A stretch of DNA of 64,000 nucleotides, from positions 207,094-271,093 of the forward strand of contig CAIRYK010000042.1 in assembly GCA_903882805.1 (NCBI GenBank), given 5' to 3'. The DNA is from an uncultured Bacteroidota bacterium. GTDB taxonomy: Bacteria; Bacteroidota; Bacteroidia; Chitinophagales; Chitinophagaceae. The notes beneath the pieces are model-generated. The model saw only the letters and a list, made by a program, of their open reading frames with translations, made no database searches and was not told the origin of the DNA. Below are positions 56,598 through 64,000 of this stretch, piece by piece. Position numbers and translations under genes: made by a program. Each line of letters starts with the position of its first letter. Position 1 is the stretch's first letter.

Positions 56598-57692
56598 ATG
56601 CCTGCGCTATACAACCGCATAAACAATGAGGAACTAAAGCAACGTATGCTGGCAGAAACAGAGCCGCGAACAACAGTATCTTTTTACAAGTATTTTCAAA
56701 TTGAAGACCCAAAGGCGTTTAGAGACAAACTTTATATTGCGCTTGCTGCGCTAAAAGTGTTTGGGCGAATTTATGTTGCTACAGAAGGTATTAACGGACA
56801 AATAAGCGTGCCCGCCAGCAACTACGAAGCATTTAAGTCTACGCTCTATGCTGCGGCGCCTGAACTTAATGGCATAAGGATGAACATAGCGCTCGACGAC
56901 GATGGCAAATCGTTTTGGGCGCTGCGACTGAAAGTGCGGCCAAAAATAGTTGCCGACGGAATAGACGACCCAACCTTTGACCCGAGCCATACTGGAGTGT
57001 ACCTGAAAGCTAAAGAATATAACGAGCTGGCGCAGCAACCCGACACCATAATTGTGGACATGCGCAACCACTACGAATATGAGGTAGGCCATTTTGAACG
57101 CGCTATCGAGGTGCCATCTGATACTTTCAGAGATCAACTACCTATGGCGGTAGACATGCTGAAAGATCAGCGCGATAAAAACATAATAATGTATTGCACC
57201 GGCGGTATTCGCTGCGAGAAAGCAAGCGCCTATATGCTCCACAACGGTTTTAAGAATGTGTTTCATGTAGAAGGGGGCATTATAGAATATGCGCGCAAGG
57301 CCAAAGAGCAAAATCTGCCGATATTATTTAAAGGCAAGAACTTCGTGTTTGACGAACGCCTTGGCGAACGCATTACCGACGACATACTGAGCGAGTGCCA
57401 TATATGCGGTAAGCCATGCGACACCCATACCAACTGCAAAAACGATGGCTGCCACCTATTATTTATTCAGTGCGCCGACTGTGCAGAAAAATATAAGGGC
57501 TGCTGCAGCGAAGAGTGCCGGGAAGAGAAAAACCTGCCGCCCGATGAACAAAAAGCTCGCAGAGCCGGACGCGACAACGGACCAATGATATTCAACAAAT
57601 CGAAAGAACACCCGCTGCGCAAACACCGCGACAACTGGAAGGTGCAACGCGAAACAGTCGAAATACACCAAACTGCTACCACAGGACAATAA
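56598..57692 (+). CDS. trhO: tRNA uridine(34) hydroxylase (rhodanese-related)
   Basis: A 364-residue protein of the YceA/TrhO family, which hydroxylates U34 of certain tRNAs. After an N-terminal domain ([18 protein letters not shown]) comes a rhodanese domain with the catalytic Cys200 in [16 protein letters not shown]. The C-terminal part has a cysteine cluster ([30 protein letters not shown]) that probably binds metal. Its length is normal for Bacteroidota members. Divergent from the MCE gene across a 224-bp gap with no other gene. Confidence 0.92.
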   Translation: MPALYNRINNEELKQRMLAETEPRTTVSFYKYFQIEDPKAFRDKLYIALAALKVFGRIYVATEGINGQISVPASNYEAFKSTLYAAAPELNGIRMNIALDDDGKSFWALRLKVRPKIVADGIDDPTFDPSHTGVYLKAKEYNELAQQPDTIIVDMRNHYEYEVGHFERAIEVPSDTFRDQLPMAVDMLKDQRDKNIIMYCTGGIRCEKASAYMLHNGFKNVFHVEGGIIEYARKAKEQNLPILFKGKNFVFDERLGERITDDILSECHICGKPCDTHTNCKNDGCHLLFIQCADCAEKYKGCCSEECREEKNLPPDEQKARRAGRDNGPMIFNKSKEHPLRKHRDNWKVQRETVEIHQTATTGQ

Positions 57693-57725
57693 AGTTTGAT
57701 AACATAGCTAGAATAAAAGCACAGC

Positions 57726-57780
57726 AAAAGGTAAAATGTACCATCCGCAGCTATTTAGTTCGGACTGCATTTTACCTTTT
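57726..57780. other. 13-bp inverted repeat overlapping the fbp promoter
   Basis: AAAAGGTAAAATG (57726-57738) and CATTTTACCTTTT (57768-57780) are perfect inverse complements with a 29-nt spacer. The right arm overlaps the -33 element of the fbp promoter at 57778-57781. It might end the trhO transcript or act as an operator for fbp. Confidence 0.6.
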
Positions 57781-57808
57781 GACCTTTAACTTAATATTCC
57801 TATTTTTG
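57778..57808 (+). promoter_or_regulatory. Exact Bacteroidota promoter of fbp
   Basis: TTTG (57778-57781), a 19-nt spacer and TATTTTTG (57801-57808): a full match to the primary-sigma consensus. The ATG follows at 57833. Confidence 0.8.
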
Positions 57809-57832
57809 ACCAAATACAAAATTTATAATAAA

Positions 57833-58855
57833 ATGGCTCAAGGAAAGCTGATAACGATGGATGAATTCACCATCATGGAAACCAGAAAATTCCCACAAGC
57901 AACCGGTGAACTGTCATCATTGCTGAGAGATATAGGTCTGGCCGGAAAAATAATTAACAAGCAGGTGCGCAAAGCCGGACTTGTAGATATATTGGGCAAA
58001 CACGGCGCTACCAATGTGCAGGGCGAAGAACAGATGAAACTGGATATTTACGCCAACGAAACGCTGATAAACATTCTGAAAAACAGCACTGACTGCGCAG
58101 GCATAGCATCGGAAGAAAACGACAACCATGTATGCTATGAGGATACCTACTCTGCCAACTCTAAATATGTAGTATTGTTCGATCCGCTGGATGGCTCATC
58201 TAATATAGATGTGAATGCGCCTATAGGCACCATTTTTGCCATCTACCGCCGCGTAAGCGAATTGGGGCAGCCTTGCACCGAAGCCGACTTCCTGCAACCG
58301 GGCAACAAACTGATGGCTGCAGGTTATATCATATACGGATCGAGTACAATGATGGTGTACGCTACCAAACTGGGCGTAAACGGATTCACGCTCGAACCAT
58401 CGATAGGCGAATTCTGCCTGTCGCACCCCGATATGAAATGCCCGGAAAATGGCAAAATATACTCGCTCAATCAGGGTAATACGGTGAAATATGATGCAGG
58501 TATGAAAGCCTACCTGGAATACTGCATGGAAAGCAAGAAAGACGAAGGTCGTCCGTATTCGCACCGCTACATAGGCTCTATGGTGGCCGATATGCACCGC
58601 ACTTTGCTGAAAGGCGGTATATTTATATACCCAGGCGACAAAGGCGCGCCCAAGGGCAAGCTGCGTCTGCAATACGAGTGCAACCCAATGGCGTTTATAA
58701 TAGAAGCCGCAGGCGGTATTGCCGTGAGCGGCGCCCAGGATATACTGGACATAGAACCAACAGAACTACACCAGCGCACGCCTATTTTTATAGGCTCGAA
58801 GAACATGGTGAACAGAGCTATGGAGATAATGAAGCAAACAGAACCAGCGATTTAA
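57833..58855 (+). CDS. fbp: Fructose-1,6-bisphosphatase class I
   Basis: A 340-residue gluconeogenic enzyme. The metal-binding region is FDPLDGSSNIDVNAPIGTIFAIYR, preceded by GIASEENDNH. The substrate-binding segment includes RYIGSMVADMHRTLLKGGIFIYP and GKLRLQYECNPMAFIIEAAGG. The frame extends up to 57779, but the -7 box at 57801 lies inside that part, so the ATG at 57833 (MAQGKLITMDEF) is the start. Followed by a terminator, so probably monocistronic. Confidence 0.95.
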   Translation: MAQGKLITMDEFTIMETRKFPQATGELSSLLRDIGLAGKIINKQVRKAGLVDILGKHGATNVQGEEQMKLDIYANETLINILKNSTDCAGIASEENDNHVCYEDTYSANSKYVVLFDPLDGSSNIDVNAPIGTIFAIYRRVSELGQPCTEADFLQPGNKLMAAGYIIYGSSTMMVYATKLGVNGFTLEPSIGEFCLSHPDMKCPENGKIYSLNQGNTVKYDAGMKAYLEYCMESKKDEGRPYSHRYIGSMVADMHRTLLKGGIFIYPGDKGAPKGKLRLQYECNPMAFIIEAAGGIAVSGAQDILDIEPTELHQRTPIFIGSKNMVNRAMEIMKQTEPAI

Positions 58856-58883
58856 ACAAATCGTTTATTGTATAAGGTACAGG

Positions 58884-58911
58884 GCCCGGCGCTATGCCGG
58901 GCTTATTTTTT
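58884..58911 (+). terminator. Rho-independent terminator after fbp
   Basis: GCCCGGC (58884-58890), loop GCTAT, GCCGGGC (58896-58902), followed by a T-rich run. Confidence 0.85.
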
Positions 58912-59004
58912 ACCTGTTATTTGCTGGTTTTACCGACATTATTGGCTGTGTTAAAGATTATTAAAATGTCGTTTTTTTATAGTGGGAATACTGCTTCATG
59001 AGGT

Positions 59005-59012
59005 TAAATTTG
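59005..59012 (+). promoter_or_regulatory. Predicted -7 box of batB-batC
   Basis: TAAATTTG is an exact TAnnTTTG match 13 nt before the ATG at 59026; weak -33. Confidence 0.4.
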
Positions 59013-59025
59013 CGTTTTCAACTGT

Positions 59026-60048
59026 ATGTTTCAATTTCAACATTTCGAGCATTTATACGCGCTGGGCATACTGCCCGCGCTTGTAGTCTTGTTTATTGGC
59101 GCGCTATACTGGAGAAAAAAGAAAATCAGTAAGCTGGGCGACGCCTCGCTGGTAGCCGAACAGATAAGGGGCTATATACCAGGCAGAAACACGCTGAAAT
59201 TTATTTTGGCAGCAAGCGCGCTGTTCCTGATGATTGTGGGCTTCGCCAACCTGCAGGCAGGCGACAAGGCAGAAAAGGTAGAGCGTAAGGGTGTAGATGT
59301 GATTATAGCCCTGGACGTGAGCAAAAGCATGTTGGCCAAAGACATTCAACCCAATCGACTGACACGCGCCAAGCAGCTGATAATGCGCATGACAGAGAAA
59401 ATGGGTAACGACCGTATTGCCCTTGTGGTGTTTGCAGGTAAAGCCTATTTGCAAGTGCCGCTAACCATAGATTTTAGCGCACTAAAAATGCTGTTGCAAA
59501 ACGTATCGCCCGATATGATACCCACGCAGGGCACGGTGATAGGCGAGGCCATAGACCTGAGCATGCGTTCTTTTTCGCAAAACGAGCGTAAGTACAAATC
59601 GCTGGTGGTAATAAGCGATGGCGAAGACCACGATGAAAAAGCGATAGAGAAAACCCGAGAAGCAGCCGATGCCGGCATTGTAGTACACACTGTGGGCGTA
59701 GGATCGCCGCAGGGCACAACGCTATACGACGAACAAACTAAGGCGCTGAAGCTGGACGAAAACGGCAACCCAGTAGTAAGCCGCCTAAACGAAGATGCGC
59801 TGAAGAGCATAGCCGCAGCAGGCCACGGAACCTATAGCCTGCTGCAAAACACCGACGATGTAGCCGATAAAATAACCGGAAGCCTGGATGCTATGGAACA
59901 GAAAAATCTGGGATCTATGCTATACACCGAGTTCACCAGTTATTTTCAATATTTTTTGGCGGCAGGGTTAGCGTTGTTGTTGTTAGAGTGGCTGATACCC
60001 GGCGCAAGATCTAAAACCGCGTCAATTATTAAAAAAACAGCCCAGTAA
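59026..60048 (+). CDS. batB: von Willebrand factor A membrane protein, BatB-like
   Basis: A 340-residue inner-membrane protein. Two N-terminal helices (about 10-27 and 57-75) and one C-terminal helix (about 313-330) frame a VWA domain. Its MIDAS motif is DVSKS (Asp97, Ser99, Ser101 in ALDVSKSMLAKDIQPNRL), with VVISDGEDHDEKA further on. Bat proteins are linked to stress resistance in Bacteroides and Leptospira. Followed 34 bp later by a TPR protein like BatC, which favours BatB over BatA. moxR, batA, batD and batE are not adjacent. Confidence 0.85.
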   Translation: MFQFQHFEHLYALGILPALVVLFIGALYWRKKKISKLGDASLVAEQIRGYIPGRNTLKFILAASALFLMIVGFANLQAGDKAEKVERKGVDVIIALDVSKSMLAKDIQPNRLTRAKQLIMRMTEKMGNDRIALVVFAGKAYLQVPLTIDFSALKMLLQNVSPDMIPTQGTVIGEAIDLSMRSFSQNERKYKSLVVISDGEDHDEKAIEKTREAADAGIVVHTVGVGSPQGTTLYDEQTKALKLDENGNPVVSRLNEDALKSIAAAGHGTYSLLQNTDDVADKITGSLDAMEQKNLGSMLYTEFTSYFQYFLAAGLALLLLEWLIPGARSKTASIIKKTAQ

Positions 60049-60082
60049 TTTGCAATCCCTTATTGCTTTAACTCACTAAAAT

Positions 60083-60898
60083 ATGGATAAACTACATAGA
60101 GCAAATATGATTGTAAGGTCCTTATTTGCGGTTAACAAAATGGCAGTGTTTGTTGTGTGCCTGATGGCTGCAATAAACGCAGCTGCCCAAACCAGCCGGT
60201 ATGTGGAGCAGGGCAACAAGTTTTATGAACAAATGCGCTGGAAGGAAGCGGCAGAAGACTACGCAAAAGCGCTGAAAAAAGACCCTACCCACATGCCCAG
60301 CTTGTTTAATCTGGGCAACTCCCTATATCAGCAAAAGCAGTACGACTCATCGAGAAAGGTAATGGAGGCGACAGCCAAAATGAGCAAAGACAAATCGAGC
60401 CAGTCGGCGGCAAACTACAACATAGGCAACACCTATATGTCGCAAAAAAAATGGGAGGAGGCGATAAGTAGTTATAAAAATACCCTGAGAAACAATCCGC
60501 AGGATGCCGATGCTAAGTATAACCTTAGCTATGCGCAGCAAATGCTGAAAAAACAGCAAGATCAGGATAAGAAAGATAATAAGGACAAGAAAGACAATAA
60601 GGATAATAAAGACCAAAAAGACAAAGACAAGCAGGACAAAGACAAAGACGGCAAGGATAAAAAAGACCAGAACAAAGACAATAAAGACAATAAAGATCAG
60701 GACAAAAAGGATCAGGGAGATAAAGACGATAAGGGTAAAGAGGGCGATAAGGATAAAGAGCCGCAAAGTCAGCCAAGCAAATTGAGTCAACAGCAGGCAG
60801 AGCAATTGCTGAATGCGCTGCAGCAGGAAGAGAAAAAGCTGCAAGACAAGATGAAAAAAGAGAAAGGAGTGCCTGTAAAAATGCAGAAAGACTGGTAG
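60083..60898 (+). CDS. batC: TPR protein, BatC-like, with Lys/Asp low-complexity tract
   Basis: A 271-residue protein with a signal/anchor segment (MAVFVVCLMAAINAAAQ). TPR units follow (about 35-160: YVEQGNKFYEQMRWKEAAEDYAKALKKDPTHMPSLFNLGNSLYQQ). A highly repetitive charged tract of about 65 residues comes next, built from KDN, KDK and DKD units. The end is a helix LSQQQAEQLLNALQQEEKKL and VPVKMQKDW. The architecture matches BatC. The tract is encoded by A/G-rich repeats and may vary in length between strains. Confidence 0.8.
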   Translation: MDKLHRANMIVRSLFAVNKMAVFVVCLMAAINAAAQTSRYVEQGNKFYEQMRWKEAAEDYAKALKKDPTHMPSLFNLGNSLYQQKQYDSSRKVMEATAKMSKDKSSQSAANYNIGNTYMSQKKWEEAISSYKNTLRNNPQDADAKYNLSYAQQMLKKQQDQDKKDNKDKKDNKDNKDQKDKDKQDKDKDGKDKKDQNKDNKDNKDQDKKDQGDKDDKGKEGDKDKEPQSQPSKLSQQQAEQLLNALQQEEKKLQDKMKKEKGVPVKMQKDW

Positions 60899-61053
60899 CA
60901 ATATAGAATATAATACTGCGATGTGCATAAAGCAGAACTTACTAACAGGTTGTCAACATTTTAATTTTCGTAACATAAAAATATTTTCTGGTAGGCTAAA
61001 TAGTGTCTAATATTGCATCAAGGATTGAGCTTACTAACCCATTCCTTATATAT

Positions 61054-61090
61054 AAGTCCGGCAAGCCACAACGTGCCGGACTTTTTATTT
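61054..61090 (+). terminator. Rho-independent terminator after batC
   Basis: AAGTCCGGCA (61054-61063), 10-nt loop, TGCCGGACTT (61074-61083), then TTT and T-rich sequence. Confidence 0.9.
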
Positions 61091-61127
61091 TACCTTAGCC
61101 AGCCTCCCGCTAACTAAATTAAAGTAT

Positions 61128-61742
61128 ATGCTGCAATACTATGTTTTTCATAAGCCATACGAGGTACTGACCCAGTTTACCACCGAAGGCAATAAAAAGA
61201 CATTGGCAGACTATATAAAAGGAATACCTGTAGATGTGTACCCGGTAGGCAGGCTCGATTACGACAGCGAGGGCTTACTACTCCTCACCAACGACAAACA
61301 GCTAACCCACCGTATGCTCACGCCCGCCTTCAATCATGCACGCACCTATTGGGTGCAGGTAGATGGACAAATAACCGACGAAGCCATCAGCCGACTGCTG
61401 CAAGGCGTAACAATAACCATAGACGGTAGGCCGTACGCTACCAAGAAAAGTAAAGCTGTAATTATAGACGAACCCGTAGCATTAGGTCCCAGAAACCCGC
61501 CTGTGCGCTACCGTAAACACATACCCACAAGCTGGATAGCTCTAACCCTGACAGAAGGCAAAAACCGGCAAGTGCGCCGCATGACCGCAGCCGTTGGCTA
61601 CCCCACCCTGCGATTGATACGGTATGCTATAGGCGGGGTAACACTCGATAACCTAAGGGCCGGTGAGATAAAGCAATTGAATGCTGCTGAGGTAAAACAG
61701 TTGTTGGCTGGCGCGAGTGGGGTAACAACAACGGCTAGTTAA
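61128..61742 (+). CDS. rluE: 23S rRNA pseudouridine synthase, RluE-like
   Basis: A 204-residue enzyme of the RsuA/RluB/E/F group, converting uridine to pseudouridine in rRNA. The catalytic motif is [18 protein letters not shown] with the active-site Asp in GRLDYDS. Other conserved parts are [17 protein letters not shown] and [28 protein letters not shown]. There is no N-terminal S4 domain, which fits RluE. Isolated transcript after the batC terminator. Confidence 0.9.
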   Translation: MLQYYVFHKPYEVLTQFTTEGNKKTLADYIKGIPVDVYPVGRLDYDSEGLLLLTNDKQLTHRMLTPAFNHARTYWVQVDGQITDEAISRLLQGVTITIDGRPYATKKSKAVIIDEPVALGPRNPPVRYRKHIPTSWIALTLTEGKNRQVRRMTAAVGYPTLRLIRYAIGGVTLDNLRAGEIKQLNAAEVKQLLAGASGVTTTAS

Positions 61743-61829
61743 GTGAATTGGTTTGTATCAACATTTGGCAATTTTAATACAAAAAGGTAACTTTAATACA
61801 CCGGCTTACTAACCAAAAATAAATAGTGA

Positions 61830-62264
61830 ATGGAATTATTAACGCTGGCTACAAACCGTCTTTTAGTACAACACAAATTTTTAGGAGGAATTCACTCACC
61901 AGATTTGCAGAGACGCATAAAGACTAATTGCTATTTCCTATTTACGTTGATACTTTTTTTGAGTTGTAATAATCAAATAAAATTTGACAAGAAAATGTGG
62001 GGGATGCAGGAAGATATGATTTATAAATATCGCAACAGCATGCTGAAAGATTTAATATCAAATCGTAAACTGATAGGTTTAAACTATGCTCAACTGATAC
62101 AACTATTGGATACACCAAACTTTTCTGACATAAATGTGCTTGGATATTTTATTATTGAGGATTATGGATTTAAAATAGACCCGGTATATGTAAAAAACTT
62201 AAAGTTTGACTTTTCAAAGGATAGCGTAGTTACAGCTTTTCATATAGAAGAATGGAAAAAATGA
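61830..62264 (+). CDS. Putative lipoprotein, unknown function
   Basis: A 144-residue frame. A hydrophobic segment TNCYFLFTLILFLSC with lipobox FLSC lies at about 33-47, so the true start may be TTG at 61908 instead of the ATG at 61830. The mature part (QIKFDKKMWGMQEDMIYKYR ... FHIEEWKK) is AT-rich in codon use compared with neighbours and matches no family I know. It lies in an accessory-looking stretch before the rRNA operon. Confidence 0.55.
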   Translation: MELLTLATNRLLVQHKFLGGIHSPDLQRRIKTNCYFLFTLILFLSCNNQIKFDKKMWGMQEDMIYKYRNSMLKDLISNRKLIGLNYAQLIQLLDTPNFSDINVLGYFIIEDYGFKIDPVYVKNLKFDFSKDSVVTAFHIEEWKK

Positions 62265-62280
62265 CAAGAAAAATAAGTTA

Positions 62281-62350
62281 ACCCCGATGGCCGTAGATTG
62301 CATTCTACGGTAGCACGGCACCGGGTCTCAGCGGCGTATGCACTGCACAA
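62281..62350. other. GC-rich hairpin element in an AT-rich region
   Basis: CCGTAGA (62291-62297), loop TTGCAT, TCTACGG (62304-62310), followed by a GC-rich stretch to about 62350. It stands out from the AT-rich genes on both sides and may be an intergenic repeat; no second copy seen in this window. Confidence 0.35.
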
Positions 62351-62424
62351 CAATTGACAAATACCGAACATTAGTTATAGCCTTTAGATTATTTTTGTAT
62401 GAGGCGCTTTTCTAAAGTTCTTGC

Positions 62425-63126
62425 ATGGCTCAACTTATCCGGCATAACATTAACCTTATTGCAATACTTGCAGTCTTGAGCATTATATCCGCCTGTCACT
62501 CGGCAAAAAGGGTGGCGCATGGACGGAATAACTTTCTTTTGCATTTTCGTATTGATACACTGAAACTAGAAGCGAGAGAGGTATATATAAAGGATTCAAG
62601 TATCATTTCATGTCTTGATAGTATAATATCGTCAACCAAACAACTACCAGAATATGACAGAAGGTTTATACCAATCTACAAGGTTTATTTCAAAAAGAAT
62701 TATGATACCATCTATGTAGACTTCGAGTCAAACAATATTTACATGAGTTTGCAAAATGTTCCTCTTCTTGAAGAAGATTATTTTGTTCAACCAATTTACA
62801 ATGTACTAATTAATAAGGGTAATAGGTTTATTATAAATGTGCAGTTTGATTCTACGAAGGACCTTAATACAATTGAAAGCCAATTTTTTAAAAATACAGA
62901 TCATAAAATTCAGATAGAGACTTACAATTTTTTTTCTAAGAAACGGAATATATATCTTTATTCGCATGTTACGCAGTTATATAAGGCAACCTGGAGTAAT
63001 AGTATAGAATATTTATATAAGAACGGAGAACTTTATTATGCACGCCGAATTTATCAACCAATAACTGAAATAAAAATAAAATCAGAAAACTGGAAGGCTG
63101 GACAAAGTGCAAGTGTTAGGTGGTAA
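62425..63126 (+). CDS. Putative lipoprotein, unknown function
   Basis: A 233-residue protein with signal MAQLIRHNINLIAILAVLSIISAC, Cys24 as lipobox cysteine. The mature part is rich in Tyr, Asn, Ile and Lys, with beta-strand-like segments (YKVYFKKNYDTIYVDFESNNIYMSL, YLYKNGELYYARRIYQ). No known family. Codon use is AT-rich, like the gene at 61830, suggesting both were acquired together. A TATTTTTG box is at 62390-62397. Confidence 0.65.
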   Translation: MAQLIRHNINLIAILAVLSIISACHSAKRVAHGRNNFLLHFRIDTLKLEAREVYIKDSSIISCLDSIISSTKQLPEYDRRFIPIYKVYFKKNYDTIYVDFESNNIYMSLQNVPLLEEDYFVQPIYNVLINKGNRFIINVQFDSTKDLNTIESQFFKNTDHKIQIETYNFFSKKRNIYLYSHVTQLYKATWSNSIEYLYKNGELYYARRIYQPITEIKIKSENWKAGQSASVRW

Positions 63127-63171
63127 GCTACCATGATTACATATAGGGAATACAGATTCCTGGTGCTAACA

Positions 63172-63504
63172 TTACAATAAACCTGCTTCTTCGAGAAGTA
63201 CTATAAGTTCACCATCGCTTATAGTATCTTGATCTGATTTATCGTAAATGGAAAGCAGGAAAATAGTTTCTTAAACAACTTTTACACAAGTTATTACTCT
63301 CGCGCCGCCTCTTTTGCCTCTACTTTTTGAGGCAATAGCCATCCTCACTTTATAACAGTCCTTTCCTAACGATGTACCTGTAAAAGGATTTTCTTTAAGC
63401 AGGGCAATTAAATTTGCCAAATCGATGCGCAATGAAGGGTATTTTTTCTTTAATCCTTTAACTTCTCTCTCGAATGAGGAAGAGATTACGATACTAAAGT
63501 TCAT
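63172..63504 (-). pseudogene. RelE/ParE-type toxin with an in-frame stop
   Basis: The frame starts at 63504 (MNFSIVISSSFEREVKGLKKKYPSL) and shows the toxin family pattern (NPFTGTSLGKDCYKVRMAIASKSRGKRGGARVITCVKVV). It meets TAA at 63271-63273. In the same frame, reading on gives ETIFLLSIYDKSDQDTISDG and ELIVLLEEAGLL, then a second TAA at 63172. This is the normal C-terminus of such toxins. The full length would be 110 codons; a Lys or Gln codon to TAA change would explain the stop. The truncated 77-residue product lacks the last strand and is probably inactive. Confidence 0.8.
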
Positions 63505-63721
63505 TCAGTAATTGTTCAGCGGTTTTGAGCTGTATCTTTCCTTGCAAATGCAAATCAACTTCGCTTAATGATGCTTTAAAATCATTAATCAATTCCTTTT
63601 GCTTTGCTGTTAGGCTTTTTGCAGATTTCTTTTCATCAACCACAACAAAATCAAGCTCTTTGGCTAATAAAAAAAATAAAGGAAGTTTGCTATCAGGGAT
63701 ATTAATGGTTAGCTCTGTCAT
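63494..63721 (-). CDS. Antitoxin partner of the RelE/ParE-type toxin
   Basis: A 75-residue protein. The N-terminal strand MTELTINIPDSKLPLFFLLAKELDF is followed by helices (SLTAKQKELINDFKASLSEVDLHLQGKIQLKTAEQLLNEL) typical of Bacteroidota antitoxins paired with RelE-like toxins. Its end overlaps the toxin start by 11 bp, giving the usual antitoxin-first coupled order. It seems intact, while the toxin is broken. Confidence 0.8.
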   Translation of the reverse strand: MTELTINIPDSKLPLFFLLAKELDFVVVDEKKSAKSLTAKQKELINDFKASLSEVDLHLQGKIQLKTAEQLLNEL

Positions 63722-63871
63722 TGAAAAAAGTGATTAGTACAAATTTAGGCATAAATTCCACATGGTGTTTGGTGTAAACAAATAATAACTCACTTTATAC
63801 TATGGCAATGTATCAATAGGGTGCGAAATACTGGGCCAAAAAATGGAATTCTTCAGCTCCCCCCAAACGCA

Positions 63872-63901
63872 AAAACGCCCCGACATTCGTCGAGGCGTTT
63901 T
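63872..63901 (-). terminator. Terminator of the rRNA operon
   Basis: On the minus strand, AAAACGCCTCGAC (63901-63889), loop GAAT, GTCGGGGCGTTTT (63884-63872), including one G-U pair, then a U-run. It lies directly downstream of 5S rRNA. Confidence 0.9.
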
Positions 63902-63911
63902 CAATAGATAT

Positions 63912-64000
<89 letters not shown>

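Noticed and set aside
60590..60770. Regular A/G-rich repeat that might look like a CRISPR or VNTR
   Set aside because: Repeat units are 6-12 bp codon repeats in frame inside batC, without spacers.
60347..60928. Hydrophobic minus-strand frame opposite batC
   Set aside because: The Leu/Ile/Phe/Val-rich product is the mirror of the Lys/Asp repeat codons, not a real membrane protein.

Overview
The window comes from a member of the Bacteroidota, probably a Chitinophagales-like lineage (the order is inference). The phylum call rests on several signs. Gene order is typical of the phylum: acpP-fabF-rnc, rimP-nusA-infB, and a fused E1 alpha/beta dehydrogenase. Type IX secretion sorting domains end the secreted proteins at 19563 and 43759. 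Promoters of the TTTG-N19-TAnnTTTG type occur, with two exact copies at 29125-29155 and 57778-57808. Shine-Dalgarno sites are scarce. The left edge cuts a surface protein and the right edge cuts a 5S rRNA gene, so both ends are incomplete.

Regions: (1) 1-2065, minus strand: N-terminal part of a large secreted protein with tandem Ig-like repeats; 2066-2843 is non-coding and holds a structured repeat. (2) 2844-8134, minus strand: rnc, fabF and acpP, then a CheY-like receiver protein and a TPR sensor kinase. (3) 8499-16729: thioredoxin, a HAD phosphatase, DUF4834, the rimP-nusA-infB translation/transcription operon, a SAM hydrolase and csaA. (4) 16738-21350, minus strand: a TPR protein, a secreted unknown and a beta-helix T9SS cargo protein. 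(5) 22006-26718: a MacB-type efflux locus in which a minus-strand sensor kinase and a plus-strand membrane-fusion protein have both lost their 5' halves and meet head to head; the ATPase and permease are intact. (6) 26959-41214: scattered polysaccharide genes (bi-domain oxidoreductase, wecB, heparinase-like lyase, GT4 glycosyltransferase, sugar-phosphate transferase), interleaved with an uncharacterised two-gene module, a four-PAS kinase, NDH-2 and a frameshifted ECF41 sigma gene. (7) 41246-50425: ABC exporter, Nudix hydrolase, NHL-repeat T9SS protein, an ECF sigma factor followed by an anti-sigma/trypsin fusion, tatC, rpiB and a DUF4160/DUF2442 pair. (8) 50497-58855: lipoprotein, fused E1 dehydrogenase, OstA-like and MCE envelope proteins, trhO, fbp. 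(9) 59026-64000: batB-batC, an RluE-like pseudouridine synthase, two AT-rich lipoprotein-like unknowns, a RelE/ParE-type module whose toxin has an in-frame stop, and the 3' end of an rRNA operon on the minus strand.

Most of the window is ordinary housekeeping. The points most worth a second look are the anti-sigma/serine-protease fusion (47159-48247), the small unknown module at 29160-29855 with a perfect promoter almost on its start codon, the terminator-like hairpin in the rimP leader, the dispersed GTTAG...GTTTGTAG elements, and three gene-decay events (22006-23658, 37953-38797, 63172-63504). I found no CRISPR array, complete insertion sequence or tRNA gene.
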